From the NCBI GenBank assembly GCA_022566795.1, contig JADFIF010000012.1, positions 1 to 35,856 of the forward strand: a stretch of DNA of 35,856 nt. The letters are read 5' to 3'. Source of the DNA: Chloroflexota bacterium (GTDB lineage Bacteria; Chloroflexota; Dehalococcoidia; Lucifugimonadales; G022566795). Positions 1-7,787 of the stretch are shown in pieces. Within the stretch, counting starts at the first letter, position 1, and each line of letters opens with the position of its first letter. Under the pieces are notes generated by a model. It searched no databases. It was not told the origin of the DNA and saw nothing but the letters and a program-made list of their open reading frames with translations. The translations under genes were made by a program, and so were the position numbers.

Positions 1-279
1 ATGGAGGAGGCGATTCAGGCCTTCGACTTCCTGCTGACGCCGTCCACGGCAACGCCGGCGCCGCGCGACCTGACCACGACAGGCGACCCCAGCTTCCAGA
101 CGCCGTGGACGACCTGCGGATTCCCTGCGATGTCGCTGCCCTCAGGCTTGAGCGAGTCGGGGCTGCCGTTGGGGATTCAACTGGCGGCGGCCCCGTTCCA
201 GGAGGAGACGCTGCTGGCGGCGGCGCGCTGGTGCGAAAGGACACTCGACGTGGGCCTGGTGCCGCCGGAACCGGCCTAG
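1..279 (+). CDS. Amidase (amidase-signature family), C-terminal fragment cut by window edge
   Basis: This is the last 92 or so residues of an amidase-signature enzyme, a family that hydrolyses amide bonds (GatA, acetamidase and relatives). The segment LLTPSTATPAP, followed by a glycine/serine-rich stretch ending SGLPLGIQLAA and then the ETLLAAARWCE helix, is the usual C-terminal core of the fold. The Ser-cisSer-Lys catalytic residues lie further N-terminal and are outside the window. The ATG at position 1 is almost certainly an internal methionine, because family members are 450-500 residues long. The gene ends one base before the convergent sigma-factor gene. Substrate cannot be told; it could be a GatA-like or a stand-alone amidase. 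Confidence 0.8.
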   Translation: MEEAIQAFDFLLTPSTATPAPRDLTTTGDPSFQTPWTTCGFPAMSLPSGLSESGLPLGIQLAAAPFQEETLLAAARWCERTLDVGLVPPEPA

Positions 280-280
280 C

Positions 281-832
281 CTACTGGGGGACCTTCATGT
301 AGTCGGACATGTAGTGTCGAAGAAGCACGCGTCCCCTGTGCAGGCGAGACTTCAGGGACGATACCGTGATCTGCAGGATCTCCGCAGCCTCGGAGTTGGA
401 AAGCTGCTCGACGTCCCTCAGTATCACGGCGGCCTTCAGGTCCGTCTCAAGCTGCGCAATCCCATCCTGAAGCTTCTCTCCCAGCTCCGAGCTGGCCGCG
501 AACCTCTCCGGTGTGTTGTCCCAATCGGCGATATCGACATCGTCGAGGCCGGTCTGAGTGAGGGTGCGGGCCCGCTTCTCCTTCCTCAGCTTCATCAAAG
601 CGGCGTTCACGGTAATCCTGTAGAGCCACGTAGTAACCCGCGACTCCCCGCGGAATCGGTCGAAGGCACGATAGGCGGACAGGAAGGCATCCTGGCCCAC
701 ATCCTCAGCGTCCTGAGGGTTGCCCATCATGCGAAGGGCCACGTTGTAGACGAAGCTGGAGTACTGCTCGACTAGTGCGTCGAAGTCGAGGATGTCAGTT
801 TCGCCATCGGGCACATTTTGCGGCTCGGACAT
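281..832 (-). CDS. ECF-type RNA polymerase sigma factor (sigma-70 family)
   Basis: This 183-residue protein has the two-domain layout of extracytoplasmic-function sigma factors, which direct RNA polymerase to stress promoters. Region 2 is seen in the segment with VYNVALRMMGNPQDAEDV, then AFLSAYRAFDRF and TTWLYRITVN. Region 4 is a C-terminal helix-turn-helix, with LSNSEAAEILQITVSSLKSR and the closing LHRGRVLLR. I chose the ATG at 832 because it gives a normal family length; the open frame runs upstream to 1054 but that part resembles no sigma domain and would overlap the divergent neighbour. The Shine-Dalgarno site is weak. A zinc-finger anti-sigma-like gene starts 165 bp away on the opposite strand and is the likely partner. 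Confidence 0.9.
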   Translation of the reverse strand: MSEPQNVPDGETDILDFDALVEQYSSFVYNVALRMMGNPQDAEDVGQDAFLSAYRAFDRFRGESRVTTWLYRITVNAALMKLRKEKRARTLTQTGLDDVDIADWDNTPERFAASSELGEKLQDGIAQLETDLKAAVILRDVEQLSNSEAAEILQITVSSLKSRLHRGRVLLRHYMSDYMKVPQ

Positions 833-997
833 AGAAACCCGGTTGACAAGGCTAAGTCCGCGAAGAAGCGGAAATCCATAAAGCGGCGGGCGCATCCAAT
901 TGTAACGGAGGACATCGAAAAGTAAAAGGTGTTGACCAGCACACACCCGTCCACTACAGTGGATGGGCTCGTTAGAGAGTACGATCCGGAGTATAAG

Positions 998-1273
998 ATG
1001 GTTTCTCGCTTGCTCGGGCTGTTCAAGCGCGGTGACGAAGACCCCGATTGCCATGAGGTCCGCGGCGTCTCATCGGATTACATAGACAGTGATCTCGACC
1101 ACGCTTCGGAGGAAAGGGTCAGGAAGCACCTGGAGTGGTGCGGGCCTTGCAACGCCTTCATTAGCACCCTTCGATCGACGGTGAGCATGCTACGCTCGTT
1201 GCCCAAGGGTGAGGCATCGGAGTCGTTTCGTGAACGAGTTCGCGAGGCCGTCAAGAACGAGGGCGACGACTAG
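998..1273 (+). CDS. Putative zinc-finger (zf-HC2 type) anti-sigma factor
   Basis: This 91-residue protein resembles ZAS-type anti-sigma factors, which bind and silence an ECF sigma factor. Visible metal ligands are Cys18/His19 and the hallmark H-x3-C-x2-C at His44, Cys48 and Cys51, in KHLEWCGPC. Between them is the typical amphipathic helix with YIDSDLDHASEERV. No transmembrane helix follows, so it should be a soluble cytoplasmic form. I chose the ATG at 998 because CCGGAG lies about 6 bases upstream; a GTG at 929 in the same frame is possible but adds a low-complexity tail. It is divergent from the sigma gene, whereas such pairs normally share an operon. Confidence 0.75.
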   Translation: MVSRLLGLFKRGDEDPDCHEVRGVSSDYIDSDLDHASEERVRKHLEWCGPCNAFISTLRSTVSMLRSLPKGEASESFRERVREAVKNEGDD

Positions 1274-1276
1274 GAC

Positions 1277-1449
1277 TTAGGAGCTATTCTCAAAGGGGCA
1301 AAGCCTTGTTCCCACCGCCCGCCGATAGGGTTTTTGGCTCCTGGGAGGCGCGTCCCTTCGGCAGGCTCAGGGCAGGGCTCCCCAGACCCCTTGCCAGAGG
1401 GGTTAACCCCTCTGGACTCCCCCGACGGAATTTTGAGATAGTTTCTTAG
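1277..1449. repeat. Non-coding inverted-repeat element (MITE-like), about 173 bp
   Basis: The ends form imperfect inverted repeats: 1277-1294 (ending CTATTCTCAAA) and 1431-1448 (starting TTTTGAGATAG). Inside is a perfect 22-bp palindrome at 1394-1415 centred on GTTAAC, and a CTTCGGCAGGCTCAGGGC motif of the kind common in dispersed intergenic repeats. No coding potential is seen. The element begins four bases after the anti-sigma stop codon. Confidence 0.5.
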
Positions 1450-1667
1450 TCAGCAAGAAAGCGATACGTACTTTTTCCCACCCGCCCGCCCGTGAGGAAT
1501 TTTGGTCTGGGGGCTTAGCCCCTCGGAGCCCGTTCGACGGTGGTCGGGCAGGATGTATCAAGACTCATGCAACCAAGCACTAGGTTGGCCACCGCGTAGC
1601 GGCGCACCACCGATGCCCCCGCGCTACTCCGCCCGGCGATGGCCGACGGGCCATCGGATAGCACCTC
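1450..1667. other. Intergenic stretch with a second repeat-like hairpin
   Basis: I see no gene here. The segment GGGGC-TTA-GCCCC at 1510-1522, preceded by GAGGAATTTTGG, resembles the right part of the preceding inverted-repeat element and may be a degraded partial copy. No convincing promoter for the downstream etf gene was found. Confidence 0.35.
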
Positions 1668-3509
1668 ATGAAGATTGCCGTCTGCATCAAGCAGGTCCCT
1701 GTCGTCTCGCTGCTCAAGTTCGACCACGAGACGAAGCGTCTCGTTCGCGAGGGCGTGCCCAGCGAGGTTAACCCCTTCGACGTCCTCGCCATGTCCGCGG
1801 CCGCCACCCTCAAAGGTGCTACCGGCGCCGAGATCGTGGCCATTACCATGGGCCCGCCAGACGCCAGGGAGGCGTTGGCGCAGTGCATCGCAATGGGCGC
1901 CGATGCCGCGGTGCACCTGGTCGACAGAGCGTTCGCAGGGGCCGACACGTTGGCGACGGCGCGCGCGCTGTCGGCGGCCCTCGAGCGCGAAGCCCCCGAC
2001 CTTATCCTCTGCGGGCTGAACAGCGTGGATGCCGAGACCGGGCAGGTCGGGCCTGAGATCGCCGAGCTGATGGGCCTGCCCCACGTTGGGGCCGTTCGCC
2101 GGCTGGAGCTGAATGTCGACGGACGTGAGCTGATGGCGGAGCGACTGACCGATATCGGCCATGAGCGGGTTTCCTGCCCTCTGCCCGCCCTGGTCACGGT
2201 GACCGAGGGCATCGCGCCGGAGGTCTATCCGTCCCGAGAGGCGATGGAGGCTGCCCAGGATACGCCCATCGCCCAGCTTACCGCGGCCGACCTGGGCGGC
2301 GACGTGTCCCGTTTTGGCGTGGAAGGCTCTCCAACGGCGGTCAGCGAGATACGCCCGGTCGAGATCGACCGCGACGGCATCGTCATCAGGGACAAGCCGG
2401 TCGACGAGTCCGTCGAAGAGTTGTTGACCTACCTCGATGCCAGGGGAGTGTTCGAGGTTACCGCGTCTTCGGCAGTGGCCGAACCTCGAGGGCCGAGGCG
2501 GGAGAGGGGCGATGCCGGCGCCATCTGGGTCTTCTGCGAGGTCCTGGCGGGCGAAATCGGCCCGGTTACGCGGGAGCTTCTTGGGCGAGCCAGGGGGCTT
2601 GCGGCGGAGATCGACACCAGCGTCGAGGCGGTCCTGCTCGGAGGTGACGTTGGGCGCCTGGCCGGGGCGCTGGCGGCCTACGGGGCCGACCGCGTCCTCG
2701 CGGCGGAGGATGTCTGCCTCTCCCTTTTCGACGCGGAGGCGTACGCCACAGTGTTGGCGGAGGCGGTTCGCACCGAGGGGCCTTACGCCCTGCTGTTTCC
2801 ATCCACGATCGTGGGCCGCGACGTGGCATCGAGGCTGGCGGCCCGGCTCGGGCTGGGGTTGACGGGCGATTGCATCGGCCTCGAGATCGACGCCGAAAAG
2901 CGTCTTGTCCAGCTCAAACCCGCGTTCGGCGGCAATATCGTGGCGCCGATAGTATCCAAGACCATGCCCCAGATGGCCACCGTGCGGCCCGGCGTCCTCA
3001 GCGCGCTGCAGCCCGACTGGTCCGTCGAGCCCGTGGTGCAACCGCTTCGGACGGGCAGGCTGCCTGAGCCACGCATCAAGTTGTTGGAGAGTATTTCAGA
3101 CGAGTCGCTGGCAGAGGCCGGCATCGAGCACGCGTGGGCGCTGGTCGTCGTAGGCATGGGGGTGGGATCGCCCGGGAAGGTAGGCGTCGCGCGGGAGCTG
3201 GCCGAGGCGCTTGGCGGAGCTATTGGCGCCACGCGCGATGTTGTCGACGCCGGTTGGCTTCCCCGACAGGTCCAGGTCGGGCTGTCGGGGAAGGCGGTGG
3301 CACCCAAACTTTACGTTGCGGTGGCCGTGCGCGGGCCTTATAATCACACGGTCGGAATTCGCAAGGCGGGAACCGTGGTCGCGATCAACAACAACGCGCG
3401 GGCCCCCATATTCAAGGCGGCGGACATCGGCATCCTCGGGGACTACGCCGAGGTGGTGCCGGCTCTGACGACAGCGGTCAAGAACCGTATGGCGGCCCAG
3501 CGCATCTAA
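1668..3509 (+). CDS. etfBA: Fused electron transfer flavoprotein, beta + alpha subunits in one chain
   Basis: This 613-residue protein joins EtfB (about residues 1-255) to EtfA (about 285-613). ETF carries electrons from acyl-CoA and other dehydrogenases to the quinone pool through FAD. EtfB features are MKIAVCIKQVP at the start, the VNPFDVLAMSAA segment and the nucleotide-binding-type LILCGLNSVDAETGQVGP. EtfA features are the segment with LFPSTIVGRDVASRLAARLG, then KPAFGGNI, GATRDVVDAGW, and the C-terminal FAD domain QVGLSGKAVAPKLY (from residue 536) through INNNARAPIFKAADIGI. Several usual FAD-domain residues differ (LSGK for QTGK, VRGPYNH for the typical ISGAxQH), so flavin binding may be altered. 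ETF subunits are normally two genes. A CDGSH iron-sulfur gene follows after 28 bp, probably in the same operon. Confidence 0.93.
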   Translation: MKIAVCIKQVPVVSLLKFDHETKRLVREGVPSEVNPFDVLAMSAAATLKGATGAEIVAITMGPPDAREALAQCIAMGADAAVHLVDRAFAGADTLATARALSAALEREAPDLILCGLNSVDAETGQVGPEIAELMGLPHVGAVRRLELNVDGRELMAERLTDIGHERVSCPLPALVTVTEGIAPEVYPSREAMEAAQDTPIAQLTAADLGGDVSRFGVEGSPTAVSEIRPVEIDRDGIVIRDKPVDESVEELLTYLDARGVFEVTASSAVAEPRGPRRERGDAGAIWVFCEVLAGEIGPVTRELLGRARGLAAEIDTSVEAVLLGGDVGRLAGALAAYGADRVLAAEDVCLSLFDAEAYATVLAEAVRTEGPYALLFPSTIVGRDVASRLAARLGLGLTGDCIGLEIDAEKRLVQLKPAFGGNIVAPIVSKTMPQMATVRPGVLSALQPDWSVEPVVQPLRTGRLPEPRIKLLESISDESLAEAGIEHAWALVVVGMGVGSPGKVGVARELAEALGGAIGATRDVVDAGWLPRQVQVGLSGKAVAPKLYVAVAVRGPYNHTVGIRKAGTVVAINNNARAPIFKAADIGILGDYAEVVPALTTAVKNRMAAQRI

Positions 3510-3537
3510 GTTTGCGAACACGACCAAAGGAGGGATT

Positions 3538-3741
3538 TTGCCTGACGTCACGATAACAGCGAGGAAGAACGGGCCCTTAATGGTGCAGGGGACGATCACG
3601 TTCATCGACAGGGATGGGAACGAGAAGGAGCTAGGGGCCGACGGGCCCGTCGTGCTCTGTCGATGCGGCGGCTCCTCGAACAAGCCTTTTTGCGACGGCA
3701 CCCATCGGACGGAGTTTAGCGACGAGCCGGCCTCGGCGTAG
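3538..3741 (+). CDS. CDGSH-type [2Fe-2S] protein
   Basis: This 67-residue protein carries the complete CDGSH ligand set: Cys41, Cys43, Cys52 and His56 in CRCGGSSNKPFCDGTH, which binds a redox-active, labile [2Fe-2S] cluster as in mitoNEET. The start is a TTG at 3538, supported by the strong AAAGGAGGG site five bases upstream; the first downstream ATG would remove a conserved strand. It follows the fused ETF gene by 28 bp and is followed by a strong hairpin terminator, so the two likely form a transcription unit. A role as small electron carrier or cluster donor near ETF is inference. Confidence 0.88.
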   Translation: MPDVTITARKNGPLMVQGTITFIDRDGNEKELGADGPVVLCRCGGSSNKPFCDGTHRTEFSDEPASA

Positions 3742-3760
3742 GCGGGTCCGCGGGCAAACT

Positions 3761-3790
3761 GAGAGGGGCGGCCACTCGGCCGCCCCTCTC
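3761..3790. terminator. Strong hairpin terminator between convergent genes
   Basis: A perfect 13-bp stem (GAGAGGGGCGGCC) with a 4-nt loop ACTC sits between the CDGSH gene and the convergent ccmE gene. It can serve both directions. The T-run is short (CTATTT on the plus side). Confidence 0.8.
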
Positions 3791-3823
3791 CTATTTCAGG
3801 GCCTGAGCCGCCACCAAGACCTG

Positions 3824-4306
3824 CTATCCTTGATCGTCGACCGCGACGTACTTGGATGGGCACTTGACGATGACGTTTTGGCTTTGGAAGACGCCTCCGG
3901 GCGTATGGGAGCCCTCAAGGATGATATCCGAATGCTCGTTGAAGAACAGCTCGGGAATCACGCCGTCGTGCGTCGCCTGTAGGACCTGCGTACCGTCGGT
4001 CAGACTGAAGCTGGCCACCGTCGTCCCGTCGCCACGGGTGAAGGAATCGGGTATGAGCTTTCCGCTAACGCGAACGAGCCTCCCGTCCGGCGTCGGTCCA
4101 ACCTCGCTCATCTCGCTTACGGTGTAGTAGTAGACCGTGGCGCTCTGGAAGGCCATGAAGGCGAAGTACCCCATGGCGCCGATGAGCACGACCATCCCGA
4201 TCAGGAACTTGCCCCTGTTGGCGACCATAGAGCCGCCCTCGTCCACCTGCTCGGGATAGTACGACGCTGCCCGCGGCATCTCGACTTGCTTCCCCGCTGC
4301 TTCCAC
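3824..4306 (-). CDS. ccmE: Cytochrome c maturation heme chaperone CcmE, CxxxY type
   Basis: CcmE takes heme from CcmC and passes it to the CcmF/H ligase outside the membrane. This 160-residue protein has an N-terminal cytoplasmic tail, one membrane helix (about residues 34-54, FLIGMVVLIGAMGYFAFMAF), and an OB-fold beta barrel with VRVSGKLI and DIILEGSHTPGGVFQSQNV. In E. coli heme is attached to the His of an HxxxY motif; here the motif is CPSKY, Cys149-Tyr153, the CxxxY variant known from Desulfovibrio, archaea and some other bacteria. The start is GTG 4306 with GGAGG seven bases upstream. It is the last gene of a ccmC, CcmD-like, ccmE operon. Confidence 0.9.
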   Translation of the reverse strand: MEAAGKQVEMPRAASYYPEQVDEGGSMVANRGKFLIGMVVLIGAMGYFAFMAFQSATVYYYTVSEMSEVGPTPDGRLVRVSGKLIPDSFTRGDGTTVASFSLTDGTQVLQATHDGVIPELFFNEHSDIILEGSHTPGGVFQSQNVIVKCPSKYVAVDDQG

Positions 4307-4325
4307 TGGCTCGCCTCCAAGAGAG

Positions 4326-4679
4326 CTAACGGCTCTCCCGCTCTGAAACCGGCTGTCGCTGGCCGTCCGTTTCCGCCAGGGCCCTCTTGAGAGTCTCTAT
4401 CTCGCGTTGCATGTCCCGCTGTCTCCGCGACATCATGAAGACGTACGCGAAAAAGGCCGCCCAGGTTACGAAGAACACGGCGAACAGCCAGGGCAGCTCG
4501 GACTCTCCGTCGCGGTCCTGAGCCTGCGGCTGAGGAGCCAAGGGCGACTCGGCCGCGTTCTGGTCAGCGTAGTCGGGCGAAGTCTGAGCGCCGACCACCC
4601 CCGCCGGCGCGGTCGCCGCCATTGCCACCAACAGAGCGGCGGGCAGAAGCGCGCTACGCAACGCTCTGGTGAATCTCAT
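4326..4679 (-). CDS. CcmD-like small membrane protein with signal peptide
   Basis: This 117-residue protein lies between ccmC and ccmE, the usual place of ccmD. It has an N-terminal signal peptide (about 1-31, ending VVGAQ), a Pro/Gln/Asp-rich linker, one membrane helix (about 63-84, LPWLFAVFFVTWAAFFAYVF) and a charged coiled tail, MSRRQRDMQREIETLKRAL. CcmD proteins show the same helix plus basic coiled tail and help release holo-CcmE from CcmC. It is longer than enterobacterial CcmD (about 70 residues) because of the signal peptide and linker. Its start overlaps the ccmC end by 26 bp, which suggests coupled translation. Confidence 0.75.
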   Translation of the reverse strand: MRFTRALRSALLPAALLVAMAATAPAGVVGAQTSPDYADQNAAESPLAPQPQAQDRDGESELPWLFAVFFVTWAAFFAYVFMMSRRQRDMQREIETLKRALAETDGQRQPVSERESR

Positions 4680-5388
4680 CGAGGGCGGCCTCCGATCTCC
4701 TTAGCGAGTACCGCTCGACCAGGATGTAGGCGTAGAGCACCGTGAACGTGATCACCGCCACCATGAGCGTCACGTAGATCCGACCGGAGCCAAGGGCATC
4801 GACGTCTTGGGCCAGAGGACCGGTGTTCAGCTCGGGATGCGCGGTACGCCACCAGACCGTGGCCATGTAGATTATGGGCGCGTCGATGGCGCCGAACAGC
4901 GCGACGACGGCGCCGAAGCGGGCTCCCTGCGAGCCCTTTGGAGCGTAGGCCCTGACCATCAGGTACCCCACGTACACGAACCACAGTATCAGAGTCGTCG
5001 TGAGCTTGGCATCCCACGTCCACCACCAGCCCAGGTCTCCCCTCGCCCAGATCACGCCGGTCACCAGGATCAGGCTGGAGAAGACGACGCCCAGCTCGGC
5101 CGTGGTGTAAGCGAGGCTGTCCCACTTCTCTTTGCGGGTGATCAGGTACATGATGCTGGCGAATGCCACGAGCATTATGGAGAGCATTCCCAGCCAACCG
5201 AGGGGGACGTGGAAGTAGAAGATTCGCTGGGATACGCCAAGGTTAAGCTCGGTCGGGACCCAGAAAAACACCATGTAGAGGGTGAGGCCCATGAGCGCCG
5301 CGCTGGCGGCGAATAGGCCGTCCCGGGTGAGGCTGACGCGACCCGCGCGTGGGCCGGTTTCCACGTCTATTACGCTTGCCTTGGCCAT
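4654..5388 (-). CDS. ccmC: Heme exporter/handling protein CcmC
   Basis: CcmC is the six-helix membrane protein that loads heme onto CcmE. The 244-residue sequence carries the WWD heme-handling motif (GDLGWWWTWDAKLTTTLILW) flanked by conserved histidines: one in IFYFHVPLGWLG before it and one after it in VWWRTAHPELNTG. Hydrophobic segments fit six helices. I prefer the ATG at 5388 (MAKASVID); an in-frame TTG nine bases upstream is an alternative, and neither has a strong ribosome site. It is first in the ccmC, CcmD-like, ccmE operon. CcmA and CcmB, the ABC partners, are not in the window. Confidence 0.92.
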   Translation of the reverse strand: MAKASVIDVETGPRAGRVSLTRDGLFAASAALMGLTLYMVFFWVPTELNLGVSQRIFYFHVPLGWLGMLSIMLVAFASIMYLITRKEKWDSLAYTTAELGVVFSSLILVTGVIWARGDLGWWWTWDAKLTTTLILWFVYVGYLMVRAYAPKGSQGARFGAVVALFGAIDAPIIYMATVWWRTAHPELNTGPLAQDVDALGSGRIYVTLMVAVITFTVLYAYILVERYSLRRSEAALDEIHQSVA

Positions 5389-5459
5389 CTCGTGCAATAT
5401 ATCACAAAGTGTATTCGATGCCTAGTACGTTTACTACAGAGCGGCGTTCCCTTCTCCGA

Positions 5460-5483
5460 CTCTCCCCGCCGCGGTTGGGAGAG
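5460..5483. terminator. Possible hairpin downstream of ilvD
   Basis: CTCTCCC (5460-5466) pairs with GGGAGAG (5477-5483) across a GC-rich loop. There is no T-run, so it may be a terminator or only a repeat remnant. The rest of 5389-5533 shows nothing recognisable. Confidence 0.3.
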
Positions 5484-5533
5484 GGTTTCACCGGGTCGAT
5501 GGCTGACAGTGCAGATCTACCGCCCCTTTCGCA

Positions 5534-7219
5534 CTACGTAGTGACCGCGCCTTTAGATGCGGAGGAGACGAGCTTGGCGTACTTGGCCATGACACCGGTG
5601 TCGTAGCCGTTGTCCCGCGGCTGCCATGCCTGGCGGCGCTCCTCCAGCTCCGCGTCGGATAGCCTTACGCTGAGGTCGCGGGTCTCGACGTCCAGCACGA
5701 CGGTATCTCCGTCGCGAATGAGGCCGATGGCGCCGCCGACCGCGGCCTCCGGGGCCACATGCCCTATCATCGGGCCGTGGGTGGCGCCCGAGAAGCGTCC
5801 GTCGGTCAAAAGCAAGACATCGTCTCCCAGCCCCTGCCCCATGATCGCCCCGGTGACAGCAAGCATCTCCTGCATGCCGGGCCCGCCCTTGGGTCCCTCG
5901 TAGCGGATGACGACGACGTCACCAGGCTTGATCCTGCCCTGCGTTACCGCCTCGAAACATGCGCGCTCGCCGTCGAAGACACGCGCGGGCCCCTCGTGGC
6001 TCAGGTGCTTGGTGCCGGCGACCTTCATTACGGCGCCCTCGGGAGCCAGGTTGCCCTTGAGGATGACCAGCCCGCCGGTAGGGCTGCGCGGAGACGAGAT
6101 CGGGTGCATGACCTTGGCGTCGGGCTGCGTGTCGAAGGCCGAAAGATTCTCGGCCAGGGTCTTGCCGGTGACCGTCATGACGTCGCCGTGCAGGAGGCCA
6201 CCCTTCAGCAGCTCGTTCATCACCACCGGCACGCCCCCGGCCTTGTCTACGTCGGACATGACGAAGCGGCCGCCCGGACGCAGGTCCGTAAGGTACGGGG
6301 TGCGCCGGCTGAGCTTATCGAAGTCATCGATATCCAGGGGGACTTGAGCCTCGTACGCGATAGCCAATAGGTGGAGCACGGCGTTGGTGGACCCGCCCAT
6401 GGCCAGCACGACCGTGATGGCGTTCTCGAAGGCCTCCCGGATCATGATGTCGCGGGGTTTTATATCCCTTTCGAGCAGGTTGTATAGCACGGCCCCCGCC
6501 TGGAGCGCTACATCCTCGTTGCGGGGGTCTACGGCGGGAATCGAGGCCGCGCCGGGTATCGACATGCCCATGGCCTCGATGGCAGACGACATCGTGTTGG
6601 CGGTGAACATGCCCGAGCATGCGCCCTCGCCCGGACAGGCGACGCACTCCATGGCGATGAGCTCGTCGAGGGTCAGGTCGCCCTGGGAGTAGGCGCCGAC
6701 GGCCTCGTACATGTCCTGGATGTTGATGTCCTTGCCCAGGTAGTTGCCGGGCAGGATGGCGCCGCCGTAGACGAAGAGCGACGGCACGTTGAGCCGGGCC
6801 ATGGCCATCATGGCGCCGGGCATGTTCTTGTCGCAGGCGGCCACGACGACGAGGCCGTCCATGCTCTCGCCGAAGGTCACCGTCTCGATGGAGTCGGCGA
6901 TGACCTCGCGGGAGACCAGCGAGGCCTTCATGCCCTCGGTGCCCATGGAGATGCCGTCGCTGATGGTGATGGTGCCGAACATGAAGGGGACGGAGCCGGC
7001 GTCCCAGAGGCCCTGCTTGACCTTCCGGGCGAACCGGTCCAGGTGGACGTTGCATGGCGTGACGTCGCTGGCCAGGTTGGCGACGCCGACGAAGGGCTTG
7101 TCCATGTCCTCGTCCTTGAGCCCGACGGCGCGGAGCATGGACCTGGCCGGAGCCCGGCTCGGCCCGTCGGTGACGACGTGGCTCTTGCGCTTGAGGTTGA
7201 GCTTGGTCTCGGTGGCCAT
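5534..7219 (-). CDS. ilvD: Dihydroxy-acid dehydratase IlvD
   Basis: IlvD dehydrates 2,3-dihydroxy-3-methyl acids to 2-keto acids, the third common step in isoleucine and valine synthesis. At 561 residues it is full length. The three cysteines expected to hold the Fe-S cluster are present: Cys56 (SDVTPCNVH), Cys129 (ACDKNMPG) and Cys201 ([19 protein letters not shown]). Also visible are [15 protein letters not shown] and the C-terminal [19 protein letters not shown] with the catalytic serine region. The start at 7219 has AAGGAG about seven bases upstream. No other branched-chain amino acid gene is adjacent, so it is a stand-alone gene with its own promoter near 7260. Confidence 0.97.
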   Translation of the reverse strand: MATETKLNLKRKSHVVTDGPSRAPARSMLRAVGLKDEDMDKPFVGVANLASDVTPCNVHLDRFARKVKQGLWDAGSVPFMFGTITISDGISMGTEGMKASLVSREVIADSIETVTFGESMDGLVVVAACDKNMPGAMMAMARLNVPSLFVYGGAILPGNYLGKDINIQDMYEAVGAYSQGDLTLDELIAMECVACPGEGACSGMFTANTMSSAIEAMGMSIPGAASIPAVDPRNEDVALQAGAVLYNLLERDIKPRDIMIREAFENAITVVLAMGGSTNAVLHLLAIAYEAQVPLDIDDFDKLSRRTPYLTDLRPGGRFVMSDVDKAGGVPVVMNELLKGGLLHGDVMTVTGKTLAENLSAFDTQPDAKVMHPISSPRSPTGGLVILKGNLAPEGAVMKVAGTKHLSHEGPARVFDGERACFEAVTQGRIKPGDVVVIRYEGPKGGPGMQEMLAVTGAIMGQGLGDDVLLLTDGRFSGATHGPMIGHVAPEAAVGGAIGLIRDGDTVVLDVETRDLSVRLSDAELEERRQAWQPRDNGYDTGVMAKYAKLVSSASKGAVTT

Positions 7220-7258
7220 GTCGGGGTCTCCTTGGGTTTGCAGTTGGGGTAGGGGAGG

Positions 7259-7264
7259 ATTATA
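7259..7264 (-). promoter_or_regulatory. Probable -10 box for ilvD
   Basis: TATAAT on the minus strand, 40 bases before the ilvD start codon. The -35 region is poor (about TTTCGC at 17 bp). Confidence 0.5.
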
Positions 7265-7343
7265 TCAATCGGTATGGTGAAGCGAAAGACGAGCAGCGAA
7301 GGCCACGCCTTCTCGTGAAGGAGAACAGCCAGAGCAAGGAGCC

Positions 7344-7532
7344 CTACCCAGGCTTGTGCTTTTCGATGAGGGTGACGGCGCGGGGGTCGAGGTCGGCGTT
7401 GAGGGGGCGGCCGGCGTCGAGGAGGGCGACGCCCAGGTGGACGTCCCGGATGAGCTTTTCCCAGCCGGGCGTGCCCTCGAACTCTTGCCTCATCTCGGCT
7501 ATGAGGGCGTCCACCTGATTCTTCTTGAACAT
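7344..7532 (-). CDS. Small protein of unknown function, 62 residues
   Basis: I do not recognise this protein. It begins MFKKNQVDALIAEMRQEF and ends with LDPRAVTLIEKHKPG, and looks like a small soluble, mostly helical protein without cysteines or membrane segments. The ATG at 7532 has GAGGAGT about eight bases upstream; the open frame continues further upstream but that part reads through a hairpin terminator and is unlikely to be coding. It lies between ilvD and the reductive-dehalogenase-like gene on the same strand, separated from the latter by a terminator. Confidence 0.6.
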   Translation of the reverse strand: MFKKNQVDALIAEMRQEFEGTPGWEKLIRDVHLGVALLDAGRPLNADLDPRAVTLIEKHKPG

Positions 7533-7570
7533 GTGTTTGACTCCTCGACGTCCGGTTGGCCAGCAAAAGT

Positions 7571-7601
7571 ATGCGGGGCCAGCAGTGCGCCGGCCCCGCA
7601 T
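7571..7601 (-). terminator. Hairpin terminator downstream of the RdhA-like gene
   Basis: Perfect 10-bp stem ATGCGGGGCC / GGCCCCGCAT with an 11-nt loop, followed on the minus strand by ACTTTTG. It would end transcripts from the gene at 7788-9038. Confidence 0.65.
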
Positions 7602-7787
7602 GTTGTCAGCTTCCAGCGGGTTCTGCCGCAGTGTCCCGTGAAGCCCGGGCATTGTCGAGGGCGGTCGCTCTAGACCCTTCGGCTTCGCTCAGGGTGACAG
7701 GTTATTTAGCTCACAGGGTGACAATCTCGACGAGGGTCTCTCGTCAAGAGCCCGGTGCCTGCCGCGGGAGCAGAGAACAGACCGGCG
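7602..7787. repeat. Intergenic repeat remnants
   Basis: The segment 7674-7730 contains CTTCGGCTTCGCTCAGGGTGACA and a second CAGGGTGACA, a pattern typical of short dispersed intergenic repeats. No gene is seen. Confidence 0.35.

Noticed and set aside
1515-3041. A 508-codon minus-strand frame opposite the ETF gene
   Set aside because: Arg/Gly/His-rich composition without family features; it mirrors codon bias of the real gene on the other strand.
3824-4306. CcmE as a non-functional copy because its His is missing
   Set aside because: CPSKY matches the known CxxxY variant; the rest of the protein and operon are intact.
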